From NCBI RefSeq assembly GCF_010669285.1, contig NZ_CP048711.1, positions 4,526,001 through 4,590,000 on the forward strand: 64,000 nucleotides of DNA, given 5' to 3'. The notes under the pieces are model-generated. The model made no database searches. It had not been told where the DNA came from and saw nothing but the letters and a program-made list of their open reading frames with translations. This stretch comes from Kineobactrum salinum. Lineage in GTDB: Bacteria > Pseudomonadota > Gammaproteobacteria > Pseudomonadales > Halieaceae. A program made the translations under genes and the position numbers. This document shows positions 8,052-17,690 of the stretch, one piece after another. Each line of letters starts with the position of its first letter. Position 1 is the stretch's first letter.

Positions 8052-8119
8052 TGGGATGCTATGATTCGCTGCGCGGCCCTGTAATTCACGGGGTCGAGCG
8101 TAGCACAGCGGAGGGTGGG

Positions 8120-8293
8120 GTGTCACAGGCAGCGCGCATGACGGGACTGGTGGTTACCACGCTGATGCTGGTGTTCAGCGGCTGGATTTTTCTGCAGACC
8201 GGGGACTGGGTGGCGATACTCTTTGCTGCCGTGAGTCTGGGCTACGGTATCTTCTTTCTTGCCGTTACTCCCCGTCGCAGGGACAGTCATTGA
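8120..8293 (+). CDS. Small two-helix membrane protein
   Basis: A 57-residue frame starting at GTG 8120, five bases after a good Shine-Dalgarno GGAGGG (8110-8115); an ATG at 8138 is the alternative. Two hydrophobic segments (VTTLMLVFSGWIFL and ILFAAVSLGYGIFFLAV) are followed by a basic tail TPRRRDSH. It is divergent from the exosortase gene and convergent with the NSS transporter. No family is recognised; the ribosome site and membrane pattern make it plausible. Confidence 0.55.
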   Translation: MSQAARMTGLVVTTLMLVFSGWIFLQTGDWVAILFAAVSLGYGIFFLAVTPRRRDSH

Positions 8294-8308
8294 GGTGCAG
8301 GCCTCGCA

Positions 8309-9661
8309 TCAGCCCAGCAGTGGCTGGGCGAAAATGACTAGGATGATCAGCGGGCATACCAGCCGTACATACCAGGGCCAGATTTTCCAGAACAGGGTGT
8401 GCTCCACGTCCGGGCTGCCCTTGCGCAGTTCCTTCAATATTTTGTTGCGGTGCCAGACCCAGCCGACGTAGATACAGAACATGAAGCCCAGCAGGGGCTC
8501 GCTGTAGCGGGTGGTGGCTGCCACCACCAGCCCGAACAGCGTATCGAAATTGAGCAGGATGACCGTGCTGGCGACGGCTATCAGGCCGCCGATCACAACC
8601 ACCGCAGCCTTGCGGCTGACACCGTGCTCTTCAATGGTATAGGCAACCGGCACCTCCAGCATGGAGATGGAGGAGGTCAGCGCGGCGATGCTCATCAAGA
8701 AGAAAAACACCACCGATACGATCACGCCGGCCAGCCCCATCGTCTCGAACAGGGCCGGCAGCACCGTGAATATCAGCGTATCTTCCGACAGCAATTCGCC
8801 GCTGGCAGCAAAGATCTCGACGCCGTTGTGCAGGGCCACATACATTGCCGGCAGCACCAGGAAGCCGGCGATCACCGCGATACAGACATCCACCAGGGTT
8901 ACCAGTCCACCGAGCACTGGCAGGTTTTCCCGATCGCTGATGTAGGAGCCGTAGATCAGCATGGTGCCCACGCCCAGGGACAGGGAGAAGAACGCCGCGC
9001 CCAGCGCCTTGATGATCAGTCCCGGCGCCAGTGCCCGCTCGAAATCAGGCAGCAGGTAGACTTTCAGTCCTGCCATGGCGCCGTCGAGAGTGAGCACGTA
9101 TATCACCAGCAGTATCAGCGAGACCAACAGCGTCGGCATCAAACGGCTGGACCAGCGCTCGATACCCTGCTGTACGCCCTCGGAAATGATTCCGACGGTC
9201 AGCGCCATGAACAACAGCATGAAGCCCAGGTTGCGGGTCAGGCTGAACTCCGTCAGCCACTGCGACAGCGCCCCAAATTTGAGCAGCGTGGCCAGGGCCC
9301 CGAGGCAGTGAGCAATCATCCAGCCCGCCACGATGGCGTAGAAACTCAGGATAAAACTGGCGACGATAAAGCCGATAATGCCGGTGCCCGTCCCCACCCG
9401 GCGCATCAATGCGTTTGGCGAGATCAGTCGCAGCGCCCTGACCGCATTGGCATGCGCGTGGCGGCCAATGATCAGCTCGGCCATCAGCACCGGGTAGGCG
9501 AGGGTGAAGGCCAGCACCAGGTAGACCAACAGGAAGGCAGCACCGCCATTGCTGGCAGCCTGCGTGGGAAAACCCCAGATATTGCCCAGCCCCACGGCAC
9601 TGCCTGCCGCTGCCATGATAAAACCTAATCGTGAGCTGAACTCACCCCGGGAAGCTACCAT
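8309..9661 (-). CDS. Sodium-dependent transporter, NSS (SNF) family
   Basis: A 450-residue inner-membrane protein with about 11-12 membrane segments. The first-helix signature GSAVGLGNIWGFP, with the unwound Na+/substrate region, and the following SNGGAAFLLVYL are typical of LeuT-like symporters. Helix 6 and 8 regions (SLSLGVGTMLIYGSYI and LTSSISMLE) are also present. The family imports amino acids or related solutes with sodium, consistent with a marine cell. The substrate cannot be read from sequence. It is monocistronic, facing the gene at 8120-8293. Confidence 0.92.
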   Translation of the reverse strand: MVASRGEFSSRLGFIMAAAGSAVGLGNIWGFPTQAASNGGAAFLLVYLVLAFTLAYPVLMAELIIGRHAHANAVRALRLISPNALMRRVGTGTGIIGFIVASFILSFYAIVAGWMIAHCLGALATLLKFGALSQWLTEFSLTRNLGFMLLFMALTVGIISEGVQQGIERWSSRLMPTLLVSLILLVIYVLTLDGAMAGLKVYLLPDFERALAPGLIIKALGAAFFSLSLGVGTMLIYGSYISDRENLPVLGGLVTLVDVCIAVIAGFLVLPAMYVALHNGVEIFAASGELLSEDTLIFTVLPALFETMGLAGVIVSVVFFFLMSIAALTSSISMLEVPVAYTIEEHGVSRKAAVVVIGGLIAVASTVILLNFDTLFGLVVAATTRYSEPLLGFMFCIYVGWVWHRNKILKELRKGSPDVEHTLFWKIWPWYVRLVCPLIILVIFAQPLLG

Positions 9662-9743
9662 AAAGGATTCCGATTCCAGATATTATTGGGGCCGGAAGTC
9701 TACCATGAAGCGATTCGCGCTGGCAGTTTATTGGGTTGACAGC

Positions 9744-12700
9744 TTATTGGATCGGCTGCACCACGCACTCGCGGCCGCCGTCGCTGCGGCCGCGGTTCAG
9801 TCCAAGCAGCTTCATGACCATCCGCGGCAGAAACAGCAGCACCTCGGTGGAGATATTGAGGGTGGTGGTGACCGGCGAAACCGTTACACGCGGGCTCGCC
9901 ATGTCGCCCCGCAGGGTGATTTTTGACGGAATCTGGATGGCGCGGGATCGGGAGCGCGGGGTCAGGGTCATCGCCAGCGTCCGGTTGACCAGATCAAACT
10001 CACCCTCACCGGTCGCGATCATGCGCTCGGATTCCGCATAGATATCGTCACTGCGAGCGACGCCATCCACCAGCGCGAAGCGGGCCATTGTGCACTGTAT
10101 CTGCGTGGACTCTTCCAGAGCGGCGCCGGAAAACAGCCAGGTGAGCAGGCTGGTGGCGAGTACATCGTAGGCCGCTCCCTCCACCGTCGCGTCCTCCAGT
10201 GCCAGCCCCACGCTGCCATTGAGCTGGGCCACCAGTTCCCCGGTAGTGATGCCCTGGGCACTGAGGCCGCCGCGCAGATTCAGCGAACCGCTGATGTCGC
10301 GCTCTATCCCCAGGTCCTGGCTCAGCGTGTTGAGCGGAATCTTCGACGCCTGGCCGGCAATGCTGAGCCCGGGGGGCTGAGACTGATATCCACGATACCA
10401 CGGATTTCGGCGGGGGCGTTGTCATAGCTGAAGTCGAACTCACGCAATATATAGCGGCTCTGTTCACCGGTGAGATGGATCCTGATCGCATCGAAACGCG
10501 AGCGCTCGCCGCGCAGCACACCGAGATTGATGCGCAGGTCCAGCGGAAAACGCGGCGCCTGCTCCAGGGCCTGTTGCAGGGAGCTGCGCTCCGCCACCGG
10601 CTCCAGCCGCTCGGCGGGTTTATAGGCCTCTTCGGCGTCACTGGCAGCCTGTAGACCCAGATCCACCAGTCGCACCTGTGGCGAGTCCAGGCTGACGCTC
10701 AACCCGGTGATGGTGCCCTCAGTGTGCTCGGCCAGGGCCGATAGTGTCAGCTCCGTGTCGCCGACCTGCGAGTCGAGCGCGAGTTCTGCACTGTGATTGC
10801 CGACATTCAGGGTCAGTCCGCCACTCACCGGCGCCAGCCGCAGACCGGTCAGCTTCTCCAGCAGTGCGGTATCCGTGCCGGCATAGTCGGCTTCCAGCCT
10901 GCCCTGGTACGCCTCATCCGCCAGGCTCGCCGTTGCCTGCAATGTCAGTTGCAGCGGATCCTCTGGTGCGCTGGCCAGTTGCAGGCTGGACAGGGTGATG
11001 TCATTGCGGGAGGGGCGGGCAGTCAGCGCGAACTCGCCGAACAGCGCAGGCAGTGACTGCGCCGCCGGGGCGTCGCCCAGCAGAACCTGGGCCAGCACGG
11101 CAGGCTTGAGCGCGCTCACCCGGGTCGTCAGCTCCAGCTGCGGGTCGCCGCTCAGGTCGCGGGCGCTGCCGGTGGCATTCAGTTCGCCGATCTCACCTGC
11201 CAGCAGCGCCTCCAGCTCCAGCAGGTCGAGTTGTTGGCCGCGCTGGCGCAATTGGGCGGAGGCCGCAATGTTGCCCAGGGCAGGAACCTCGCGCCCGAGA
11301 TAGGGTGCCAGCGCAGCGGTGTCCTCCACGCTCAGTTGCAGGCGGCCCCGGATCTGGTCCGGGCGAAAGTCGCGGGTCTGGGCCACGTTGGCGCTGAAGC
11401 CAGTGCCCGCCAGCGTCATCACGTCCGATTGTATCCGGGCGCTTCCCTCTGTCAGTTCCAGCGCAGCGCCATTGCCGCTCAGGCTGGCACTGGCCTCCAG
11501 CGTCAGGCCGGTGGGAGTCGTCTGCTCAAACCAGCCCGCGGGGCGAGCCAACTCAGAGCTGCTGGCCTTCAACTGCAGGTCTATACCAGTGGCTGCAGCC
11601 GGTTCCGGCAGGAGGTCCAGGTCGACTCGGGCGATCTGGCCGCCAAGCTGCAACAGCTCGCCGTCGGCGTCGCCCAACTGCCCTCGTATGTCGTCCACCC
11701 GCAGTGCGCCGCCGTCCTCCAGCAAGCGTGCTGACAGCTGCCATGGCCCCGGGTCCACAGGCACCGGTTGTGGCAGCCAGGGGTCCAGTACCGCCAGCGC
11801 AGGTGCGTTCAGGTACACGGTGAAATTGCTGTCCGCCGGCAGGCGGGTGGTGTAAAGGCTGCCGGGGCCAGAGCTGCCGTTGAGACTGATCCAGAGGCCC
11901 TCGGCGCTTTGGGTCACCACCGTCAACTGGTCCACCACGGTGGCGCCCAGGCTGCCCGACAGCGCAATACTGGCACGGACACTGCCCAGGGGTGACAGGT
12001 CCAGGTCCAGCCAGCGCAGAAAGTACTCCATGGAATCCATTTCCCCGGAGGCTATCAGGGACAGGGTCGGGTCGCCGCCGGTCTGCCCCTGCAGTTCCCC
12101 GCTGGCCTCGAAGTGGTATGCGGGCTGATTGTCCAGCTCAAAGGCTGCGCCGCTAAGGGCGAAGCCCTCGCTGTTGCCCGTCATCCGGCCCTGCAGGGAC
12201 AGGGACCCGGCCAGCGGCGGCGCCTGTTCGAATGCCTTGAGCACATTGCCTACATCGCGGAAGTTGGCGTCGACGGAAAAATCGTAGCCGATGTCATCGC
12301 TGTCGGCGCGAAACTGGCCCCCGAGCCGGGCCCTGCTCTCACTGGCCGGTGCCCACAGTGTCGCTTCCAGGTTGATGCCGGCCAGGTAACTGCTGCGATC
12401 AATGGCAGCGATCGCCAGTTCCACGTCCAGCGACTCGCCCTCATAATCTGCTCCCGCCGTGACGCGAAATCCCTGGTCGGCGGTGCGTCGGCCGTGCAAT
12501 GCGCGGAGCGGGAAAATCCACGCATCCCGGTCCTGGTTGATCAGGTGAACACTGTCGATGTTGACCTCACGCGGCAAATAACGCAGGTGCTGCAGCCATT
12601 GCGCCGGTGTGGGGTCTTCCGCCTCGTCATCTGCGGCAATATAGATCATCACGCTGGCGGCGGCGAGATCAGTGTGGGCCAGGTCGCCGCTCCACAGGTC

Positions 12701-12967
12701 ACGCAGGCGGGTGTGACCGCTAAAGTCCAGCACGGTAAACAGGGGCGGGCCCTCTGCCTCAGGCTGGTACAGATGAAGCTCGGTGAAACGTATTTCGCGG
12801 GCGGGTAGATCCAGTTCCAGCCCCGCAATTTCCAGTCGCAACGAGCTAAAGCGCTGTACTCCCCACTGTGCCGCCGGCACCAGTAAATGCGGAGAGCGCA
12901 GCAATAGCAGGCCGGCGGTGAGCAGCGCCGCCAGCAGTACCACAGGCAAAATCCAGAGTATCCGCAT
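9744..12967 (-). CDS. AsmA-family envelope protein (frameshift in a homopolymer)
   Basis: A repaired length of ~1074 residues: one N-terminal signal anchor (MRILWILPVVLLAALLTAGLLL), a long repetitive beta-rich body, and an AsmA-like C-terminal domain (GSVGLALEDATVEG ... MTLTPRSRSRAIQ). AsmA/TamB-like proteins span the periplasm and are linked to outer-membrane lipid or protein homeostasis. The frame breaks at the run G6 (10371-10376): adding one base joins the two long frames seamlessly (..SLS-PPG-LSIAG..). The left part alone would end in an unnatural Arg-rich tail. ATG 12967 is chosen since the membrane anchor begins there. Probably a single intact gene with a sequence error. Confidence 0.8.
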
Positions 12968-13166
12968 GATCAAATAGAAATCACTACCAGAGGCCGGCAG
13001 TGTATCACGCGGGTCAGCCTGGCATCGGGCTGTGCTCACACGGACCGCCAGTACAGCTGCTAACACGGGCCTTGCCCGCTTTCAGCGCTGTGCTATGATG
13101 CCGGCCCGTCGGTGCCGGTGTTTCCGGACCAGATCGGATAGCGGGACCGGCAAACGCAGTGACCAC

Positions 13167-13500
13167 GCCCGAGTGGTGAAATTGGTAGACACAAGGGACT
13201 TGAACAATTTGAGCCCTCCGGGGGAAACCCGAAGGTGAAGCCCGTCAAACTCGGCGAAAGCCCTGGACACCCTGCGCGTCCGAGCCAACGCCGAGCCAAG
13301 CCCCAGGCACTCAGCCTGGGGAAGGTGTAGAGAGCAGACGGCGGGCACCTAAGGCATGGCGGCAACGTGAAGGCTAGGGTGAAGGCGTGCTCCAGACCAC
13401 GAACAGTATCTCGCGGGATACTGGCGGCGAAAGCCGAAGTGGTACGAAAATCCCTCGACCGGAAACGGTCGTGCCGGTTCGATTCCGGCCTCGGGCACCA
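13167..13500 (+). tRNA. tRNA-Leu (UAA anticodon), split by a group I intron
   Basis: Exon 1 is 13167-13201 and exon 2 is 13447-13500. Joined, they form a canonical class II tRNA: acceptor GCCCGAG/CTCGGGC, anticodon stem AGGGA/TCCCT with loop CTTAAAA (anticodon TAA), a long variable arm CGACC-GGAAAC-GGTCG, T stem GCCGG/CCGGC and an encoded CCA. The intron sits between the first and second anticodon bases, the same site used by tRNA-Leu(UAA) introns of cyanobacteria and plastids. The gene lies between the AsmA-like and MscK-like genes. Confidence 0.93.
13202..13446 (+). ncRNA. Group I self-splicing intron in tRNA-Leu(UAA)
   Basis: A 245-nt insert with group I hallmarks. The exon before it ends in U and the intron ends in G. 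An internal guide GAGCCC (13211-13216) can pair with exon GGG(A)CUU to form P1 with a U-G wobble at the splice site. Core segments near 13322-13358 (GTAGAGAGCAGACGGC) and 13377-13406 (GGGTGAAGGCGTGC, then CCAGACCACGAACAG) resemble the conserved P/Q/R/S elements of the small IC3 introns known from cyanobacterial tRNA-Leu and Azoarcus tRNA-Ile. A GAAA tetraloop hairpin GGCGAAAGCC lies near the 3' end. No homing endonuclease is encoded. Fold drawn by eye only. Confidence 0.88.
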
Positions 13501-13547
13501 TTTGAACCCACCGGGAATGGCAAAGGCAATGAGATCCTGACCAGGCC

Positions 13548-16500
13548 CTAGGTCTCTGCATCCCCCTTGGTGGGCTGCAGGCGGCTCACCAGTTGTTCCA
13601 GGCCCTCGCTGTTGCGCAGATTGAGGTCTATCTGGCGGAATGCGATCTCGATGTCATGCTCGCGGAACTGGCGGTCGATCTCCCGGTTTATTTCATCGAT
13701 TGCCTGGTTGCGGTCCATCAGTTCCCGCACATGGACGCGCAACTCATGATCCAGGGTGCTGTCGCCAAAATTCAGGAACAGCACCATCGGTTCGGGATCC
13801 CCGAGGACCCGGCTGTTGTTGCGGGCAATGTCCATCAGTAGTTCCTGGACCTTGTTCAGGTCTGAGCCATAGGCGACGCCCACGTGGATGATAATGCGGG
13901 TGACGGTGTCAGTCAGCGACCAGTTGATAAGCTGCTCGGTGACGAAGGTCTTGTTGGGAACAATGATTTCCTTGCGGTCGAAATCAGTGATGGTGGTGGC
14001 GCGTATGCGTATCCGGTTCACGGTACCGGACAGGTCGCCAATGGTGACGACGTCGCCGATGCGTACCGGACGCTCGAACAGGATGATCAGTCCTGACACG
14101 AAATTGGCAAAGATTTCCTGCAGGCCGAAGCCCAGTCCGACACCCAGCGCTGCTACCAGCCATTGCAGTTTGTTCCAGCTGACCCCCAGCGCGGACAGTC
14201 CGCTGATGATACCGATGCTGACAATGGTATAGCTGAGCAGGGTAGTGATGGCATAGCTGCTGCCCTGGCGCAAATCGATGCGGGAGAAGACCAGAATCTC
14301 CAGCAGGCCGGGCAGGTTGCGGGCCAGGGTTATGGTAAATATGACGATCACCAGCGCTACCAGTATATCGGCGGCGCTCATGGGCGTGATTTGCGGATTG
14401 TCGCTGCTGCCTGCGTTGTACTCCCACAGGGTCACGGAGTCGAGGTAGGAGATGGCGCTGATCAGATCGGACCATACCAGGTAGACCAGAACCGTAAACA
14501 ACGCAAGAATGCCGAGCTTGATCAATCGCAGAGACTGTTGGTTGATCTGCTGCATGTCCATTGCCGGAATCTCAATGGCGATTTCGGCATCGTGTCCATC
14601 CCGGGCCTGGGCAGCCTCGCGCTTGCTCACTGCACGCTGATAGGCCAGGCGCCGGCCCGCCACGCTGAGGTTGCGTACTGCGGTGCCCTCCACCAACATC
14701 CACAGCACGATCAGACCCAGCGTGTAAATATAGCGGGCGGCCAGGTTCATGGCGGTGTACTGGTAGCCCCAGGCGATAATGCCCGCCAGCACCAGCGGCG
14801 TCAGGCCGAGAATCAGGGTGGCACTGACATGAACCAGCCGGGAACTGTAGAGCGGTTCGCTGCGCCACATCATATGCCACAGGATTATCCCCAGCGACAG
14901 CAGACCGATGAACATCAGTAATCGTCCGATTACGTCCTCGCCCTGCAACTCGGGCAGAGACAGGTTCAGCGTGATGATAAGGATCAGTGGCAGTACGATC
15001 CAGGCCATGTTCCGGGTCAGTCGGTGCAGGCGATCCACAACATCTTCCTGCCAGCCGAAATGCCGGGCGGCGATACCGCCGGGGTCCAGTACCCGATACA
15101 GCAGGTGCAGCACCAGCCAGATCAGGGCCAGGTGCAGGAATGCATCGCCCAGTACCGGCATGAACGGGTCTTCCGTCGTCCTCAGCAGTACCAGGCCCAG
15201 GGCTGCGAGGATCAATGGCACCGGTACAATGATCAGCGCGGTGAGTGCCAGCGCCCGGGGTGTGAGGGCAGCGCTGTCGCGGCGGAAATGGCCCACATCC
15301 TCATTGATGGCGCGCAGCCTGTTGCGCAGCCCCGGGCGCCAGAGAGTGTGCCCTGCCAGCAGGAGCAACAGCGGCACCAGCCATGGCCAGGCGTTGGCCA
15401 GAGTCCGCAGGGTTGCAGCCAGCAGGGGTTGCAGCTCGGTGTTCTGCCACTGCTTGAGGATCTGGCCCGGCAGGGCCAGCAGCCAGGCACCGTCGACCGG
15501 ATGGGTGCTGGCCACCCAGAATAGCTGGTCGTCAATAGTCTGCTGCAAACTGTTGCTCAGCTGGCGCAACTGGCGCTGATTGATCTCCAGGCTGATCGCC
15601 TGGCTGAGCAGAGTATTGATAACGTTGCTCAACTGCTCCACCAGGCTGCTGCGGCTGGCAACGGCCCGCCGCAGATCTTCGCCCAGCTCCTCGCGGCGCT
15701 CTGCGGGCAGTTGCTCCAGCAATTGCGCCAGATAGGCATCAGGGTTCGCCAGCTCCTCCCGCAGATTGTTGAGTTCGAACTGGCGTAGTCGCAGATCGGC
15801 CACCCGGTCGGCAACGGTGCCCTGTAGCTGCAGCTTGGGCAGGGCGCGTTTTTGCTGGTGCAGCACCCTTGACAACAATACGCTGCCCTGCAGGACATCG
15901 ATCTGCTGTTCCAGCGCGCGGTCGATCTGCTTCAGGTTGTCGATCTGCTGTTGGGTCTTGATATTTCTGGCGGTCAGCTCGCTCACACTGGTGGTGGCTT
16001 TCAGCAGTTCTTCGCTGAGCCTCTGGTTGAGGCTGCCCTGTTCGCGCAGCACTGCATGATCACTGGCCAGCAGTGCCTGATCGGCGCTCTCGGTAACGGT
16101 CTGTTCGGTCTGGCCCAGACGCTTGTCATTCAGGACGGTCTGCAGCGCCTCGATCTCGCGTTCGATCCCCCGGATCTGTTGTTGCAGGAGGTTGCGGCGC
16201 TGCTGCGTAAGTTCCTGCAATACGTTATTGGCATTCAGTCGTTCCTGCAGCAACCGGCTGTCGGCCTGCAAGCTGAGTTGCTCCGCTTCCAGCAACCGGA
16301 TCTGCAGCCGGTTATTGCCGCTTTCCGGTTGCCGCTGCAGCTGCCGCAGACGTTCCGCAATGAGCTGCTCCCGGGTCTGATTCGCGGCAACCCGGGTCTG
16401 GGTCCGTTCGGGGAGCGTCTGGGCTGCTACCAGCTTGCTGTTGGCCTCGATCAATTCCTGCTGCCAGCTGAACATGCGGCTGACTTTTTCTCCCAGGCGC

Positions 16501-16868
16501 TCCTCCAGCACAGCCAGGCTAAGCTCCTCAAATCTGGTGCGCAGTGCAGCAGTGGAGGGTGATTCAAGACTTGCAATCTGTTGCCGGAGATCACGGGTTG
16601 TGGCGGGTGCCTGTTCCAGTTGCTGGCGCAGCTCGGCCTGCTCCTCCTGGCGAGCCTGGGCACGCTGCAGAAATACCAGCATATTCTGGTACAGCTCCTG
16701 CAGTTCCTGCTTTTCCGCAGCAGCCCGGTCGCTGTCCTGTAGCAGCTTGAGTTCTTCGCGGCTGGTGTCGATGAGCTGAGCGAGGTCCTCGGCGGCCCGG
16801 ACAGGGGCGGGTAACAGGGTTTGCGCCAGAAACAGGAGGCAGTACAGCAGGGGAACAATGCGAGGCAT
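13548..16868 (-). CDS. MscK/MscM-type mechanosensitive channel
   Basis: An 1106-residue protein with a signal peptide (MPRIVPLLYCLLFLAQTLL), a ~450-residue periplasmic coiled-coil region rich in Q/L/E, about ten membrane segments from residue ~490, then the MscS core: pore helix LVAALGVGLGFGLQEIFANFVSGL, beta domain GDVVTIGDLSGTVNRIRIRATTI and the C-terminal cage. Such giant MscS relatives (MscK/KefA, YjeP) release solutes on osmotic downshock across the inner membrane. ATG 16868 starts the signal peptide; upstream in-frame codons lack homology. It is divergent from the dUTPase gene. Confidence 0.9.
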   Translation of the reverse strand: MPRIVPLLYCLLFLAQTLLPAPVRAAEDLAQLIDTSREELKLLQDSDRAAAEKQELQELYQNMLVFLQRAQARQEEQAELRQQLEQAPATTRDLRQQIASLESPSTAALRTRFEELSLAVLEERLGEKVSRMFSWQQELIEANSKLVAAQTLPERTQTRVAANQTREQLIAERLRQLQRQPESGNNRLQIRLLEAEQLSLQADSRLLQERLNANNVLQELTQQRRNLLQQQIRGIEREIEALQTVLNDKRLGQTEQTVTESADQALLASDHAVLREQGSLNQRLSEELLKATTSVSELTARNIKTQQQIDNLKQIDRALEQQIDVLQGSVLLSRVLHQQKRALPKLQLQGTVADRVADLRLRQFELNNLREELANPDAYLAQLLEQLPAERREELGEDLRRAVASRSSLVEQLSNVINTLLSQAISLEINQRQLRQLSNSLQQTIDDQLFWVASTHPVDGAWLLALPGQILKQWQNTELQPLLAATLRTLANAWPWLVPLLLLLAGHTLWRPGLRNRLRAINEDVGHFRRDSAALTPRALALTALIIVPVPLILAALGLVLLRTTEDPFMPVLGDAFLHLALIWLVLHLLYRVLDPGGIAARHFGWQEDVVDRLHRLTRNMAWIVLPLILIITLNLSLPELQGEDVIGRLLMFIGLLSLGIILWHMMWRSEPLYSSRLVHVSATLILGLTPLVLAGIIAWGYQYTAMNLAARYIYTLGLIVLWMLVEGTAVRNLSVAGRRLAYQRAVSKREAAQARDGHDAEIAIEIPAMDMQQINQQSLRLIKLGILALFTVLVYLVWSDLISAISYLDSVTLWEYNAGSSDNPQITPMSAADILVALVIVIFTITLARNLPGLLEILVFSRIDLRQGSSYAITTLLSYTIVSIGIISGLSALGVSWNKLQWLVAALGVGLGFGLQEIFANFVSGLIILFERPVRIGDVVTIGDLSGTVNRIRIRATTITDFDRKEIIVPNKTFVTEQLINWSLTDTVTRIIIHVGVAYGSDLNKVQELLMDIARNNSRVLGDPEPMVLFLNFGDSTLDHELRVHVRELMDRNQAIDEINREIDRQFREHDIEIAFRQIDLNLRNSEGLEQLVSRLQPTKGDAET

Positions 16869-17058
16869 GGGAAAATCCGGACCAATCCTGTTGCGCAGGG
16901 TAATGCCGTGCGCGACCGATGGGAAGTACCGATCTGTGGCAACAATACCGCTCAGCGCCGCGCACCCAGGTACTTCTGGCCGGCAATGCCTGTTGGTGCC
17001 TGCCCTCAGCGCTGTTATCCTTGCGCGTTGCAAGCCGCACAATCAACAGGAGACGTTC

Positions 17059-17676
17059 TTGGAACAGGCACTCAGGACCATGCTGTCCATGCAGGACCGG
17101 ATGAATACACGCATACACCCGCAATGGGTTAGCCAGGATTTCGCCTGGTATCGGGCAATCTGGATCGAGTGCGGTGAGTTGATCGAGCATTACGGGTATA
17201 AATGGTGGAAACGGCAGGAGCCGGAGATGGCCCAGGTCCGCCTGGAGGTGATCGATATATGGCACTTCGGCCTGTCTGCGCTGTTCGCCGGCGGCGACAG
17301 CATTGATACGATGGCGGCCCGGATCGCCGCGCAGGTTGCCAATTTCGAACCACAGGGGCTCGATGTGCGATTGGCAACCGAGGCCCTGGCCCTGCATGCG
17401 CTGCAGACCAGGGGCTTTTGTCCACGTCTGTTCTGGGAGTTGATGCTCGCGTCGGGGCTGGATTTCGCGACGCTGTATTCGTCCTATGTCGGCAAGAATG
17501 TGCTGAACTTTTTCCGCCAGGACCACGGCTATCAGGAGGGCAGTTATCACAAGATCTGGCATGACCGCGAGGACAACGAACACCTGGTGGAGGTTGTCGC
17601 GGAGCTGGACAGCGCGGCGCCGGACTTCGCCGACCAGTTGTACGCCGCATTGAGCGCGCGCTACCCCGGCCGCTAG
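17059..17676 (+). CDS. Dimeric all-alpha dUTPase
   Basis: A 205-residue protein resembling the dUTPase_2/MazG-like all-alpha NTP pyrophosphatases. The Mg-binding acids are visible in ECGE (WIECGELIEHYGYKWW) and EVID (QVRLEVIDIWHFGLS). Conserved C-terminal pieces are SYVGKNVLNFFRQDHGY and REDNEHL. It would hydrolyse dUTP to dUMP, keeping uracil out of DNA. The start is taken as TTG 17059, five bases after AGGAGA (17048-17053); no good ATG sits at the right place, and the next in-frame ATG codons come only after ~8 residues. It is followed 14 bp later by the next gene, so co-transcription is likely. Confidence 0.85.
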   Translation: MEQALRTMLSMQDRMNTRIHPQWVSQDFAWYRAIWIECGELIEHYGYKWWKRQEPEMAQVRLEVIDIWHFGLSALFAGGDSIDTMAARIAAQVANFEPQGLDVRLATEALALHALQTRGFCPRLFWELMLASGLDFATLYSSYVGKNVLNFFRQDHGYQEGSYHKIWHDREDNEHLVEVVAELDSAAPDFADQLYAALSARYPGR

Positions 17677-17690
17677 GTCGAGCCTGCCCC

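Noticed and set aside
8399-9628. 409-codon plus-strand frame opposite the NSS transporter
   Set aside because: His/Gln-rich shadow of a hydrophobic coding strand; no ribosome site.
13202-13446. Intron as a coding insertion or spacer between two tRNAs
   Set aside because: The flanks rebuild one complete tRNA and the insert has no coding frame of note, so a self-splicing intron fits better.
14163-14921. 252-codon plus-strand frame opposite the MscK-like gene
   Set aside because: Reverse-strand shadow in GC-rich sequence; no recognisable protein features.
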